From Curtobacterium sp. MCBA15_008 (GTDB taxonomy: Bacteria; Actinomycetota; Actinomycetes; Actinomycetales; Microbacteriaceae): a stretch of 64,000 nt of DNA. Under the pieces are notes generated by a model, which ran no database searches, was not told the DNA's origin, and saw nothing but the letters and a program-made list of their open reading frames with translations. Numbering within the stretch: the first letter of the stretch is position 1; each line of letters starts with the position of its first letter. Shown piece after piece: positions 1-8,557 of this stretch. A program made the position numbers and the translations under genes. The DNA lies in the NCBI RefSeq assembly GCF_001865065.1, contig NZ_MJGN01000008.1:1-64000 (forward strand), read 5' to 3'.

Positions 1-34
1 ACGTCGGGCCGTTGCGGTGTCCACGAGCAAGTGC

Positions 35-211
35 TCACTTGTCGTCGACGGCGTCCTTGGCCTTCTCGGTCTGCATCCGGGCCTCGCCCATGTGCTGGTC
101 CTTCTTGCCCTGGGCGTGCAGTTCGGCGTCGTCCGTGTGCTCGCCGACCTTCTCCTCGACCTTGCCGACGATCTTCTGGGTGGCGTCCTTGGCCTTGTCT
201 CCGAGCGACAT
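35..211 (-). CDS. CsbD family stress-associated protein
   Basis: Encodes a 58-residue, highly charged, hydrophilic protein rich in Lys, Glu, Asp and Ala. The opening MSLGDKAKDATQKIVGKVEE is typical of the CsbD/YjbJ family (about 55-70 residues). Members are abundant after general stress and their molecular role is not known. There is no signal peptide or membrane segment, so it is likely cytoplasmic. I chose ATG at 211 because AAGGA sits about six bases upstream; a frame extending to 235 would add eight residues without a better ribosome site. The gene is monocistronic as far as the window shows. Confidence 0.85.
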   Translation of the reverse strand: MSLGDKAKDATQKIVGKVEEKVGEHTDDAELHAQGKKDQHMGEARMQTEKAKDAVDDK

Positions 212-315
212 GGGGTTCCTTCCGGTGGTCATCACCGGTGGTCCCGACGATGTGGACCCGACAGTACGGCCGCCCCTGTACCCCGTTCGAAGCCGGAGGA
301 CATGTGCGCCGCCGA

Positions 316-1413
316 TCAGGGGACGAGCCGCTCCGCACGGTACCGGTCGAACAGGTCGGTGAAGGACCGCTCGGTCCGCCGGAACCCGGTGAACCCGGCC
401 TCACGGCTCTTCCCCATGTCGGTGACGACCTCCATCGTCCGGCCGAGGTCGGCGTCGGTGTGCCACCACGACGCGAGCCGACCGATGTCCGGCTCGACGA
501 GGCCGTAGCGCTCCGCGATGCCGACCCACTCGGACTCGTACGGCGCCATCTGCTCCTCGAGGGGGCGGGGACGGTCCTGGTAGCCGACGACGCGTGCGGG
601 GTCCACGCCGAGGTGTGCGGCCAGCCGAGGCCACATCCACCGCCAGCGGAACACGTCGCCGTTCACGATGTTGAACGGCTCGTCCGCGCCCTCCGGGGAG
701 GTCGCCGCCCAGACCATGTGCTCGGCGAGCAGCCCCGCGTCGGTCATGTCGGTGAGGCCGTTCCACTGCGCCTCGCTGCCCGGGAACACGAAGTCGAGGT
801 CGAGCTCCTTCACGAGCGTCGCCTGCACCGCGAGCGTCAGTCCCATGTTCATGGCGTTGCCGACGGCGTGCCCGATGACCGTGTGCGACCGGTGCACCGA
901 CCAGGTGAACCCCTGCCGTTCGGCGGCGGCGAAGAGCTCGTCCTCCTGCGCGTAGTAGAAGTTCGGGGTGTCGAGGCGGGGCTCTTCCTCGTGGAACGGG
1001 GTGTCGGGCATCTCGCCGGCGGCGTACGCCTCGAACGGGCCGAGGTAGTGCTTGAGACCGGTGACGAGCGCCACGTGCGCGAGCGGCGCGTGCCCGAGGG
1101 CCGCGAGCAGGTCGCGGACCATCCCGCCGTTCACGCGGATGTTCTCGGCCTCGGTGTCCTGCCGCTGCCACGCGGTGAAGAAGACGTGGGTCGGGCGTTC
1201 GTCCGCCAGGGCGACGGCGAGGTCCTCCGGGTCGCGGAGGTCGGCGGGGACCGTGCGGACGCCGTCACGGGCGACGGGCCGTCGCGAGAGCGCCGTCACC
1301 CGCCACCCGTTGCCGAGCAAGCGATCGACCAGGGCCGAGCCGGTGATGCCGCTGGCACCCACGACGAGGGCGTGGCGGTCGGCGGACTGCTGGGTGGTGT
1401 CGTCGAGAGTCAT
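316..1413 (-). CDS. NAD(P)-dependent SDR oxidoreductase, PRISE (progesterone 5-beta-reductase/iridoid synthase-like) type
   Basis: The 365-residue protein has an N-terminal Rossmann fold with the glycine motif GASGITGSAL near residue 19. It continues with the long-chain epimerase/reductase layout of the PRISE family, including a substrate-side segment around HTVIGHAVGNAMN. PRISE enzymes reduce enone double bonds with NADPH; the bacterial substrates are mostly unknown, so no reaction can be fixed here. ATG 1413 starts just before the Rossmann strand. A longer open frame to 1689 adds a Cys/Arg-rich stretch that looks non-coding. The gene diverges from the MNT/HEPN pair across about 120 bases. 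Confidence 0.75.
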   Translation of the reverse strand: MTLDDTTQQSADRHALVVGASGITGSALVDRLLGNGWRVTALSRRPVARDGVRTVPADLRDPEDLAVALADERPTHVFFTAWQRQDTEAENIRVNGGMVRDLLAALGHAPLAHVALVTGLKHYLGPFEAYAAGEMPDTPFHEEEPRLDTPNFYYAQEDELFAAAERQGFTWSVHRSHTVIGHAVGNAMNMGLTLAVQATLVKELDLDFVFPGSEAQWNGLTDMTDAGLLAEHMVWAATSPEGADEPFNIVNGDVFRWRWMWPRLAAHLGVDPARVVGYQDRPRPLEEQMAPYESEWVGIAERYGLVEPDIGRLASWWHTDADLGRTMEVVTDMGKSREAGFTGFRRTERSFTDLFDRYRAERLVP

Positions 1414-1472
1414 CGGGTTCCCCAACACATGTCGTCTCGCCGGTGTTCCCTCACTGCGGTTGGCGGATGCGG

Positions 1473-1515
1473 TTGTGTACACAAAAACGCACCACATGTA
1501 CCGGAAATCGGTACA
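1473..1515. promoter_or_regulatory. Two palindromes upstream of the MNT/HEPN pair: candidate operator
   Basis: TTGTGTACACAA (1473-1484) is a perfect 12-base palindrome. TGTACCG and CGGTACA (1497-1515) form a second inverted repeat with a five-base spacer. Both lie in the divergent gap between the reductase gene (start 1413) and the HTH-nucleotidyltransferase gene (start 1535), close to the latter. The nearby protein carries a winged helix, so autoregulation through these sites is a reasonable inference. Confidence 0.45.
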
Positions 1516-1534
1516 CTTTCCGCGGAGGTCCCCC

Positions 1535-2128
1535 ATGCAACTCGTCACACCACTCGCCACGCTCCTCGGCCCCACGCAGGCCGACGCGCTCCGCGTGCTC
1601 GCGCGCACCGATGCCGGCATGACCGGTCGGCAGGTGGCGAGAGTCGCCGGAGCGGCGCAGCACACCGGCATCAAGCGCGCGCTCGACAAACTGGAACAAG
1701 CGGGCCTGGTCCGCGTCGATCGTGGGCTGCAGCACTCGGCCTACCGGGTGAACCGTGAACACCTCCTCTGGCCGGCCGTCGAACTCGGGCTCGGTGCCGG
1801 GGACGAGCTCGAGCGTCGGATCGGCGACTTCGTCGAGTCCGTGGACGCCGGCGTGCTCTCGGTCTCGGTGTTCGGTTCCGTCGCTCGTGGCACGGCCACC
1901 CCCACGTCCGACCTGGACCTCCTCGTCGTCTTCGACGCTGTCGTCGACACCGACGTGGTCGTCCGTCTCGGCGACCTCGTCCGCCGCTGGACCGGGAACG
2001 ACTGCCAGGTGTTCGACGTCACGCGCGCCGACCTCCGCCGTTTCGTCGCGGAGGGGGACCCGCTCGTCGGGTCATGGCGTGACGAGGCGCGGACGGTCTT
2101 CGGGGAAGAGATCAGGACCTTCATCTGA
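1535..2128 (+). CDS. Winged-helix/minimal nucleotidyltransferase (MNT) fusion protein, putative antitoxin
   Basis: A 197-residue two-domain protein. Residues about 10-75 form a MarR/ArsR-like winged helix (TGRQVARVAGAAQHTGIKRA region). Residues about 105-195 form a minimal nucleotidyltransferase. The catalytic motif is GS-x10-DxD: Gly114-Ser115 and Asp126-x-Asp128. In MNT/HEPN (type VII) systems such enzymes neutralise the HEPN toxin by AMP transfer. The stop codon overlaps the ATG of the next gene (TGATG), implying translational coupling. ATG 1535 follows CGGAGG. The DNA-binding domain suggests it represses its own promoter. It could also be a solitary regulator with a nucleotidyltransferase domain. 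Confidence 0.75.
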   Translation: MQLVTPLATLLGPTQADALRVLARTDAGMTGRQVARVAGAAQHTGIKRALDKLEQAGLVRVDRGLQHSAYRVNREHLLWPAVELGLGAGDELERRIGDFVESVDAGVLSVSVFGSVARGTATPTSDLDLLVVFDAVVDTDVVVRLGDLVRRWTGNDCQVFDVTRADLRRFVAEGDPLVGSWRDEARTVFGEEIRTFI

Positions 2129-2526
2129 TGGACGCGCGCGTGCGCGCCGTCGATCGGCACGCCGTTGAGATGCGACGCGACGAAGCCGTGACGTACCTCG
2201 AGGTCGCGCTCCTGTACGTCGAGTCGACGAACCACGCCGACTGGAAAGCCGCCGGCGCGAATGCCGTACTCGGCGGAATCGCCGCGTCGGACGCGATCTG
2301 TGGGGCCGTCCTCGGGCACCATCACCTCGGTGACGACCATGCCGCAGCTCGACGTCTGCTGGACCGCGCGTGCTCGCCGGACACTCGTCCTGGAATGCAC
2401 TTCAAGCGCCTGACCGACGAGAAGACGAACTCCCAGTACTCATCGTCACGGGTGACACAGGAGAAGACCCGCGCGCTTGTGACAGCACTCGAGCGGCTCG
2501 TCAGCGTGATGCGCGATCGCATCTGA
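2128..2526 (+). CDS. HEPN-like protein, putative toxin partner of the MNT gene
   Basis: A 132-residue, mostly alpha-helical protein whose ATG overlaps the stop codon of the MNT gene. The central AGANAVLGGIAASDAICG and DDHAAARRLL segments resemble the paired helices of HEPN proteins. The C-terminal helix (about 95-130) resembles actinobacterial HEPN proteins of the SAV_6107 type. The usual catalytic R-x4-6-H motif is not clear: the only fit is RAVDRH at residues 6-11, which is not where the motif normally lies. Either the active site differs or this is a non-nucleolytic HEPN. Family assignment rests on pattern and genetic context. Confidence 0.6.
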   Translation: MDARVRAVDRHAVEMRRDEAVTYLEVALLYVESTNHADWKAAGANAVLGGIAASDAICGAVLGHHHLGDDHAAARRLLDRACSPDTRPGMHFKRLTDEKTNSQYSSSRVTQEKTRALVTALERLVSVMRDRI

Positions 2527-2539
2527 GACGAGCGGCGCC

Positions 2540-2938
2540 TCAGCGCGGTCGGCGGATGCGGATCGGCCCCTTCGCGGTGGACGGGTCGACGACGCTGCCG
2601 TGTTGCGTGATCTCGACCTCGCCCCGGGCGACCATCCGCCGTGCCGCCCGACGCGCCGGCTCCATCAGCGGCCGCCAGTCGTCCGGGTCGATCGAGCGCG
2701 CGACCTCGGACGGGCAGATGCTCGACGTCCGCGCACGCGCCGCGAGCAACTCGTCGATCCGCTGTTCGAGGGCGCGGTCGGTCTCGTCGATCCCGTGCTT
2801 GCGGCAGGCTCCGGAACACCACTTCGTCTCGGGGGCGGCCGAGGACGGCATCCGGCGCCCGCACGAGGCGCAGGTCCGCTCGGCGTGCTCCGATTCCGAC
2901 GCCGCGGCGTCCGCTTCCGTCCTGATCGCCCGTCCCAT
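2540..2938 (-). CDS. DUF3253 protein with N-terminal DUF2256-like zinc finger
   Basis: A 132-residue protein. An N-terminal CASCGRRM...KWCSGACRK segment (about residues 16-42) supplies the Cys-x2-Cys and Cys-x3-Cys pairs of a small zinc ribbon like DUF2256. It is followed by the DUF3253 winged-helix-like domain, seen in RIDELLAARARTSSICPSEV, then DDWRPLMEPAR and ending GPIRIRR. The two domains often occur together in actinobacteria. The function is unknown; nucleic-acid binding is inferred from the folds. It is divergent from the GH13 gene with about 66 bases between them, and tail-to-tail with the HEPN gene (13-base gap). Confidence 0.8.
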   Translation of the reverse strand: MGRAIRTEADAAASESEHAERTCASCGRRMPSSAAPETKWCSGACRKHGIDETDRALEQRIDELLAARARTSSICPSEVARSIDPDDWRPLMEPARRAARRMVARGEVEITQHGSVVDPSTAKGPIRIRRPR

Positions 2939-3004
2939 GGCTCCATCCTCGTCCCACCGCACCCGCCAGCACACAGCCCAGGTACGGCTGGCACCATCGC
3001 AGTG

Positions 3005-4342
3005 GTGAACCCCGACACCGCACCGGTCCGACCGTCCGAACCCGACTGGGTCCAGCACGTGATGTGGTGGCACGTGTACCCGCTCGGCTTCGTCGGGGCC
3101 GAGGTCCGACCGGAGACCGCGGTGGCGGACCGCCCCGTCGAGCACCGGCTGGACCGGATCGCCGGGTGGCTCGACCACGTCGTCGACCTCGGGCTGAACG
3201 GTCTGCTGCTCGGTCCGGTGTTCGCGAGCTCGACCCACGGCTACGACACCGTCGACCACTTCCGGATCGACCCGCGCCTCGGCGACGACGACGACTTCGA
3301 CCGCCTGGTCGCCGCGGCGCACGAGCGGGGCGTCCGCGTCCTGCTCGACGGGGTCTTCAACCACGTCGGGCGCGAGCACCCGGCGTTCCGCGCGCTCGCC
3401 GCCGACGGGCCGGACGCGGCGACCGCCGACCTGTTCGCGGTGGACTGGGACGGGTGGCAGCCCGGCATGCCGGTGCGCGTCGGTGACTTCGAGGGGCACG
3501 ACATCCTCGTCGCCCTCGACCACGGGTCCTCGACGACGGAGGACCTGGTGGTCGAGGTCATGACCCACTGGCTCGGCCGCGGTGTCGACGGGTGGCGCCT
3601 CGACGCGGCCTACGCCGTCGCCCCGGCGTTCTGGGCGCGCGTGCTCCCGCGGGTGCGCGAGCGCTTCCCAGACGCCTGGTTCAGCGGCGAGGTGATCCAC
3701 GGTGACGCCGCCGCGATCGTCCGCGAGTCGACGATGGACTCGACGACGCAGTACGAGCTGTGGCAGGGGATCTGGCACGGCATCGCGGACGGCAACTGCC
3801 ACGAGCTGGCGCACGCGATCGAGCGGCACGACGCCCTGCTCGAGACGTTCGTGCCGACCACCTTCGTCGGCAACCACGACGTCACCCGGATCGCCAGCGC
3901 GGTGGGGGAGGGCTTCGCGCCGCACGCCGCCGCGGTCCTGTTCACGGTTGCCGGGACGCCGATCGTCTACGCCGGTGACGAGTACGGCTGGACCGGGGTG
4001 AAGGAGGAGCGCCTGGGTGGCGACGACGCCGTCCGCCCGGAGTTCCCGGACGCCCCGCCGGCACCGACGGCGATCACGCACGACCACGAGGCGCTCGTCG
4101 CGCTCCGACGGCGCAACCCGTGGCTGCACCGGGCGCACACCGACGTCGTGCACCTGACGAACTCCGCGGTCGTCCTGCGGACGGCGACCTCCGACGCCGC
4201 CGTGGTGACCGCCCTGAACCTGGCGGCCGATCCCGTCGACCTGCCCGCAGCGGACGCGACGCAGGTGGAGGCGGGCGGCGGCGATCTCGGGGACGGGACC
4301 CTGCGCCTCCAGGCCGGCGGTTGGGCCGTCCTCACGAAGTGA
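3005..4342 (+). CDS. GH13 family glycoside hydrolase (alpha-amylase/alpha-glucosidase type)
   Basis: A 445-residue, apparently cytoplasmic enzyme that should cleave alpha-glucosidic bonds. All four GH13 signatures are present: DGVFNHVG (region I), GWRLDAAYA with the nucleophile Asp (region II), WFSGEVIHG with the acid/base Glu (region III) and FVGNHDVTR (region IV). It is shorter than typical alpha-glucosidases (about 550 residues) and opens directly with MWWHVYPLGF, so the first barrel strand lies near the start. GTG 3005 has no good ribosome site; a leaderless transcript is possible, and GTG 3002 is an alternative. The precise substrate cannot be told. Confidence 0.85.
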   Translation: MNPDTAPVRPSEPDWVQHVMWWHVYPLGFVGAEVRPETAVADRPVEHRLDRIAGWLDHVVDLGLNGLLLGPVFASSTHGYDTVDHFRIDPRLGDDDDFDRLVAAAHERGVRVLLDGVFNHVGREHPAFRALAADGPDAATADLFAVDWDGWQPGMPVRVGDFEGHDILVALDHGSSTTEDLVVEVMTHWLGRGVDGWRLDAAYAVAPAFWARVLPRVRERFPDAWFSGEVIHGDAAAIVRESTMDSTTQYELWQGIWHGIADGNCHELAHAIERHDALLETFVPTTFVGNHDVTRIASAVGEGFAPHAAAVLFTVAGTPIVYAGDEYGWTGVKEERLGGDDAVRPEFPDAPPAPTAITHDHEALVALRRRNPWLHRAHTDVVHLTNSAVVLRTATSDAAVVTALNLAADPVDLPAADATQVEAGGGDLGDGTLRLQAGGWAVLTK

Positions 4343-4395
4343 GGGAGCAGGAATCGTCGGGTGCCCGAAGGCGACCCGACGATTTCTGCTCCCTC
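4341..4395. terminator. Bidirectional hairpin terminator between convergent genes
   Basis: Two 22-base arms (4341-4362 and 4374-4395) pair with a single mismatch around an 11-base loop. The hairpin begins on the last two bases of the GH13 stop codon and lies before the end of the convergent mmsB gene. Position and symmetry suit termination in both directions. There is no U-tract, which is common in such GC-rich genomes. Confidence 0.7.
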
Positions 4396-4422
4396 GATGG
4401 GATGGGCAAGCGACCCCGCGCC

Positions 4423-5604
4423 CTACTTGCGCGCGTACGCCGCCCGGCGCTTGTTGAACACGTCGAACGCGACGGCGGCGAGCAGCACCAGGCCCTTGAT
4501 GAGGGACTGGAACTCGGTGCCGACACCGAGGATCGACATGCCGTTGTTCAGGATGCCGATGATGAGACCACCGACGATCGCTCCCGGCACGGTGCCGATG
4601 CCACCCGTCACCGCCGCGCCGCCGATGAACACGGCCGCGATGGCGTCGAGCTCGAACCCGTTGCCCGCGCCCGGTGCCGCCAGGTTGAGCTGGCCGGTGA
4701 AGACCACGCCCGCCAGCGCCGAGATGACGCCCATGTTGACGAACAGCAGGAACGTGACGCGCTTGGTCTTCACGCCGGACAGCTGCGCGGCGAGGGCGTT
4801 GCCACCGATCGCGTAGATGTGACGGCCGAAGACCGCGCTCCGCATGACGACCGAGTAGATGACCACGAGGGCACCGAGGATGACGAGCACGATCGGGGTG
4901 CCGTTGTAGCTGGCGAGCAGGAGCGCCACGTAGATGACGAGCACCGCGCCGAAGGCCGTCTTCACGATGAACCAGACGAACGGCTCGCTCTCGAGCTGGT
5001 ACTTCCGCCGCGTGATCCGGCCGCGGAAGGCTGCGACCACCATCACGACGGCCGCGGCGAAGCCGAGGATCATCGTGAGCGGCTCGTACCCGGTGGTACC
5101 GAAGGACGGCAGGAAGCCGGAGCCGAGCGAGCGGAAGCCGGCGGGGAACGGCGAGATCTGCTGGTTCTGCAGGACGATCTGCGCGGCACCGCGGAACGCG
5201 AGCATGCCCGCGAGCGTGACGATGAAGGCCGGGATCCCGAAGTACGCGATCCAGAAGCCCTGCCAGGCCCCGACGAGCGCGCCGACCACCAGGCACAGCA
5301 CGACCGCGATCGGCCACGGGATGCCCCACTGCGTGATCATCACGCCGGCCATGGCGCCGGTGAACGCGACGACCGACCCGACGGACAGGTCGATGTGCCC
5401 GGCGATGATGACCATCACCATGCCGATCGCCAGGATCAGGATGTAGCTGTTCTGGACGATCAGGTTCGAGACGTTGATCGGGGCGAGGGTGATGCCGTTC
5501 GTCGTCACCTGGAAGAAGAGGACGATGACGATCAGCGCGATGAACAGGCCGATCTGTCGGAGCTGCCCGGTGAGGTAGCCGACGGCGGACTTAAGCGCGT
5601 TCAT
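4423..5604 (-). CDS. mmsB: Multiple-monosaccharide ABC transporter permease (MmsB/GguB type)
   Basis: A 393-residue polytopic membrane protein of the BPD_transp_2 (RbsC/XylH/GguB) family. The region [20 protein letters not shown] near residue 60 is the family signature, and [16 protein letters not shown] follows. It forms the channel of the importer with MmsA and the lipoprotein ChvE, and it is the last gene of that operon. Its ATG lies inside the 3' end of mmsA (14-base overlap), so translation is probably coupled. In this family the usual cargoes are arabinose, xylose, galactose and related sugars; a shared operator with araBDA suggests L-arabinose here. Confidence 0.92.
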   Translation of the reverse strand: MNALKSAVGYLTGQLRQIGLFIALIVIVLFFQVTTNGITLAPINVSNLIVQNSYILILAIGMVMVIIAGHIDLSVGSVVAFTGAMAGVMITQWGIPWPIAVVLCLVVGALVGAWQGFWIAYFGIPAFIVTLAGMLAFRGAAQIVLQNQQISPFPAGFRSLGSGFLPSFGTTGYEPLTMILGFAAAVVMVVAAFRGRITRRKYQLESEPFVWFIVKTAFGAVLVIYVALLLASYNGTPIVLVILGALVVIYSVVMRSAVFGRHIYAIGGNALAAQLSGVKTKRVTFLLFVNMGVISALAGVVFTGQLNLAAPGAGNGFELDAIAAVFIGGAAVTGGIGTVPGAIVGGLIIGILNNGMSILGVGTEFQSLIKGLVLLAAVAFDVFNKRRAAYARK

Positions 5605-7144
5605 TGACAGGGGTCTCCCGTTCCTGGGTCATGTACTGCATGAGGACCTCTGGAGTGGCCTCGGAGCGGGGCACGTCGGCGGTGATGGTGCCCTCGGACA
5701 GGGTGTAGATGCGGTCGCAGATCCCGAGGAGCTCCGGGAGTTCGGAGGAGATCACGATGATCCCCTTCCCCTGGTCTGCGAGCTGGTTGATGATCGTGTA
5801 GATCTCGTACTTCGCGCCGACGTCGATGCCACGGGTCGGCTCGTCGAGGATCAGGACGTCCGGGTCGGCGTACATCCACTTCGACAGGACGACCTTCTGC
5901 TGGTTCCCGCCGGAGAGCTTGCCGGTGATGACGTCGACGTTCGGCGCCTTGATGTTGAGGCTCTTGAGGAACTGCCCCGCGACGGTCGTCTCCTCGGCGG
6001 CGTTCACGAAGCCCCAGTTGGCGAGCTTCCCGAGCGCGGACCCGGAGATGTTCCGCTTGATGTCGTCGATCAGGTTGAGGCCGTAGCGCTTCCGGTCCTC
6101 GGTGACGTACGCGATGCCGTTGTCGATCGCCTGCGAGACGGTGTGCGTCTTGATCGGGGTACCGCGCTTGTACACGGTGCCGCTGATGCCGGCGCCGTAG
6201 GACTGCCCGAACACGCTCATCGCGAGTTCGGTCCGGCCGGCGCCCATGAGGCCCGCGATGCCGACGACCTCGCCGGCCCGCACGTCGAGGTTCGCGTGGT
6301 GGATGATCTCGCGGGAGGCGTCGAGCGGGTGGTGGACGGTCCAGTCCTCGATCCGCAGGAGCTCCTCGCCGATCACCGGGTTCTCGCGCTCCGGGTACCG
6401 GTTCGACAGGTCGCGGCCGACCATCCCGCGGATGATCCGGTCCTCGGACACGTCGTCGGCGTGCATGTCGAGCGTCTCGATGGTCTGGCCGTCGCGGATG
6501 ATCGTGACCTTGTCCGCGATCGCCTTGATCTCGTTGAGCTTGTGGCTGATGATGATCGCCGTCATGCCCTCGGCCTGCAGCGACCGGATGAGTTCCAGCA
6601 GGTGCGCGGAGTCGTCGTCGTTGAGCGCCGCGGTGGGCTCGTCGAGGATGAGGAGCTTCACCTGCTTCGACAGCGCCTTCGCGATCTCGACCAGCTGCTG
6701 CTTGCCGACGCCGATGTCGACGATCTTCGTGACCGGGTTGTCCTTCAGACCGACGCGCTGCAGCAGTTCCGCCGCGGCGAGGTTCGTCTTGTTCCAGTCG
6801 ATGAAGCCGCCCTTGGACTGCTCGTTGCCGAGGAAGATGTTCTCGGCGATCGACAGGAACGGGCTGAGCGCGAGCTCCTGGTGGATGATCACGACCCCGG
6901 ACGCTTCGGAGTCGTTGATGTCGGAGAACTGCACGGGCGACCCGTCGAGCAGGATCTCGCCGTCGAACGTGCCGTGCGGGTAGACCCCGGACAGCACCTT
7001 CATCAGGGTGGACTTGCCGGCGCCGTTCTCGCCGCAGATCGCGTGGACCTGTCCGCGCTCGACCGCGATCGAGACCCCCTGGAGGGCCTTGACGCCGGGG
7101 AACGTCTTGGTGATGTCACGCATCTCGAGGATGGTGTCCGTCAC
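5591..7144 (-). CDS. mmsA: Multiple-monosaccharide ABC transporter ATP-binding protein (MmsA/GguA type)
   Basis: A 517-residue protein with two fused nucleotide-binding domains, as in RbsA/XylG/GguA. The first domain has a full Walker A (GENGAGKST, about residue 38), a Walker [12 protein letters not shown] and an H-loop (IISHK). The second has the degenerate Walker [10 protein letters not shown] usual for this family, the signature LSGGNQQK and Walker [12 protein letters not shown]. It powers sugar import through MmsB. It is separated from the upstream chvE gene by about 100 bases that carry a strong palindrome, and overlaps mmsB downstream by 14 bases. Confidence 0.93.
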   Translation of the reverse strand: MTDTILEMRDITKTFPGVKALQGVSIAVERGQVHAICGENGAGKSTLMKVLSGVYPHGTFDGEILLDGSPVQFSDINDSEASGVVIIHQELALSPFLSIAENIFLGNEQSKGGFIDWNKTNLAAAELLQRVGLKDNPVTKIVDIGVGKQQLVEIAKALSKQVKLLILDEPTAALNDDDSAHLLELIRSLQAEGMTAIIISHKLNEIKAIADKVTIIRDGQTIETLDMHADDVSEDRIIRGMVGRDLSNRYPERENPVIGEELLRIEDWTVHHPLDASREIIHHANLDVRAGEVVGIAGLMGAGRTELAMSVFGQSYGAGISGTVYKRGTPIKTHTVSQAIDNGIAYVTEDRKRYGLNLIDDIKRNISGSALGKLANWGFVNAAEETTVAGQFLKSLNIKAPNVDVITGKLSGGNQQKVVLSKWMYADPDVLILDEPTRGIDVGAKYEIYTIINQLADQGKGIIVISSELPELLGICDRIYTLSEGTITADVPRSEATPEVLMQYMTQERETPVNERA

Positions 7145-7187
7145 GTCGACCGCCTTCCGTAGTGCACGCTCGCGCGCGCAGGTGGGG

Positions 7188-7233
7188 ACGGACTGGAGGC
7201 GCGGTGCGGTCTGGCACCGCGCCTCCAGTCCGT
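7188..7233. repeat. Long palindrome, copy 1 of the dispersed GGAGGCGCGGTGC family
   Basis: Arms of 20 bases (7188-7207 and 7214-7233) are perfectly complementary around a six-base loop. It sits inside the chvE-mmsA-mmsB operon, between chvE and mmsA. In the transcript it would form a very stable hairpin just after chvE. It could therefore attenuate the membrane genes or protect the chvE message, which would raise binding protein over permease; that role is inference. Confidence 0.75.
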
Positions 7234-7247
7234 CGGATGGGTTGCGA

Positions 7248-8378
7248 CTACTTCAGGTCGGCTTCGGTGTAGTACCCCGAGTCGACGAGGACTTCCTTGT
7301 AGTTGTCCTTGGTGACGACGGTCGGCTGGAACAGGAAGGTCGGGACGACCTTGACCTTGTTGTCGTAGCTCTTCGTGTCGTTGACCTCGGGCTTCTTGTC
7401 CGTCAGCAGGTCCTCGGCCATGGTGACCGACTGCTTGGCGAGCTTGCGCGTGTCCTTGTAGATGGTCGAGTACTGCTGACCGGCGATGATCGACTTGACC
7501 GAGGCGGCCTCGGCGTCCTGACCCGTGATGGTCGGGAGCGGACGGTCACTGCTGCCGTACCCGGCGCCCTGGAGCGCCGAGATGATGCCGATCGACATGC
7601 CGTCGTACGGGGAGAGCACGCCGTTCAGCGTGGTGCCGCCCGAGTAGGACTTGGCGATCAGGTTCTGCATGCGGGCCTTGGCGGTCGCCGGGTCCCACTG
7701 CTGCGTGGCGGCCTGCGTGAAGCCGTCCTGGCCGGAGCCGATCTTGATGGTGCCGGCCTCGATGTACGGCTTCAGCGTCTTCATCGCGCCGTTGAAGAAG
7801 AACGTCGCGTTGTTGTCGTCCTGCGACCCGGCGAAGACCTCGATGTTGAAGGGGCCCTTCTCGTCGGTCTTCTTGCCGTCCGCGTCGAGCAGACCGAGAC
7901 CGGTGAGGAGCGAGTTCGCCTGGTCGACGCCGACCTTCTCGTTGTCGAACGACACGTAGTAGTCGACGTTCTTGTTGCCGGTGAGCAGGCGGTCGTAGGA
8001 GATCACCTTGATGCCGGCCTTCGCGGCCGCGTCCAGCTGGTCGGAGAGGGCACCGCCGTCGATCGACGCGATGATGAGGACCTTCGCGCCCTTCGTGATC
8101 ATGTTGCTGACCTGCTGCGCCTGCTGCTGGACCTTGTTGTCCCCGTACTCGAGGTCGACCTTGTAGCCGGCCTTCTCGAGGTCGCTCTTGACGGCGTTGC
8201 CGTCCTTGATCCAGCGTTCGGACACCTTCGTCGGCATCGCGACGCCGACCAGTGCACCCTTGTTGTCCCCGCTGCCGCCACCGCTGCCGGTGTCGCCGCG
8301 TCCGCCGGCCGAGCATCCGGCCAGTGCGATGGCGATGCCGAGGGCGGCGACGCCCGCGACGATCTTGCGCTTCATCAT
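7248..8378 (-). CDS. chvE: Multiple-monosaccharide ABC transporter substrate-binding lipoprotein (ChvE type)
   Basis: A 376-residue exported lipoprotein. A positively charged start (MMKRK), a hydrophobic stretch and the lipobox LAGC place the lipidated Cys near residue 22, followed by a Gly/Ser-rich linker. The rest is a type I periplasmic-binding fold of the ChvE/xylose-binding family ([31 protein letters not shown]). It captures monosaccharides outside the membrane for MmsAB. ATG 8378 has GAGGT six bases upstream. The promoter carries a perfect LacI-type operator, and the gene leads the operon. The sugar is not shown by sequence; L-arabinose is favoured by the regulon. Confidence 0.92.
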   Translation of the reverse strand: MMKRKIVAGVAALGIAIALAGCSAGGRGDTGSGGGSGDNKGALVGVAMPTKVSERWIKDGNAVKSDLEKAGYKVDLEYGDNKVQQQAQQVSNMITKGAKVLIIASIDGGALSDQLDAAAKAGIKVISYDRLLTGNKNVDYYVSFDNEKVGVDQANSLLTGLGLLDADGKKTDEKGPFNIEVFAGSQDDNNATFFFNGAMKTLKPYIEAGTIKIGSGQDGFTQAATQQWDPATAKARMQNLIAKSYSGGTTLNGVLSPYDGMSIGIISALQGAGYGSSDRPLPTITGQDAEAASVKSIIAGQQYSTIYKDTRKLAKQSVTMAEDLLTDKKPEVNDTKSYDNKVKVVPTFLFQPTVVTKDNYKEVLVDSGYYTEADLK

Positions 8379-8454
8379 CGAAGTACCTCTGTTCCTGCGC
8401 GACGACGTCGACGCGCTCGGGTGACGGGGCTGCTGTGCCCCCGGTGAGTGCTCG

Positions 8455-8496
8455 TGTGAGCGCTCACATACTGAGGGTTCCGTGACGGGGTGTCAA
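8455..8496 (-). promoter_or_regulatory. chvE promoter with LacI-type operator
   Basis: On the minus strand TTGACA (complement of 8491-8496) and CAGTAT (complement of 8468-8473) are separated by 17 bases, a good promoter. The perfect 14-base palindrome TGTGAGCGCTCACA (8455-8468) begins at the last base of the -10 box, so a bound repressor would cover the transcription start. The same 12-base core occurs twice at the araB promoter and I saw it nowhere else in the window. Confidence 0.75.
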
Positions 8497-8557
8497 CTCG
8501 TCGTGACCGTTTCGCGATCTTGCGGCGGCGGACCGACCGCGCGGTACGGTTGGCCTC

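Noticed and set aside
2939-5329. Very long minus-strand open frame running through the GH13 gene and the transporter end
   Set aside because: It is antisense to clear enzymes and is rich in Arg, Gly, His and Asp from reading GC-rich codons in the wrong frame. Only its last part, 2540-2938 (DUF3253), is a real gene.
4120-5607. Plus-strand frame of about 495 codons opposite mmsB
   Set aside because: Asp/Arg/His-rich composition and complete overlap with a well-supported permease show it is a shadow.
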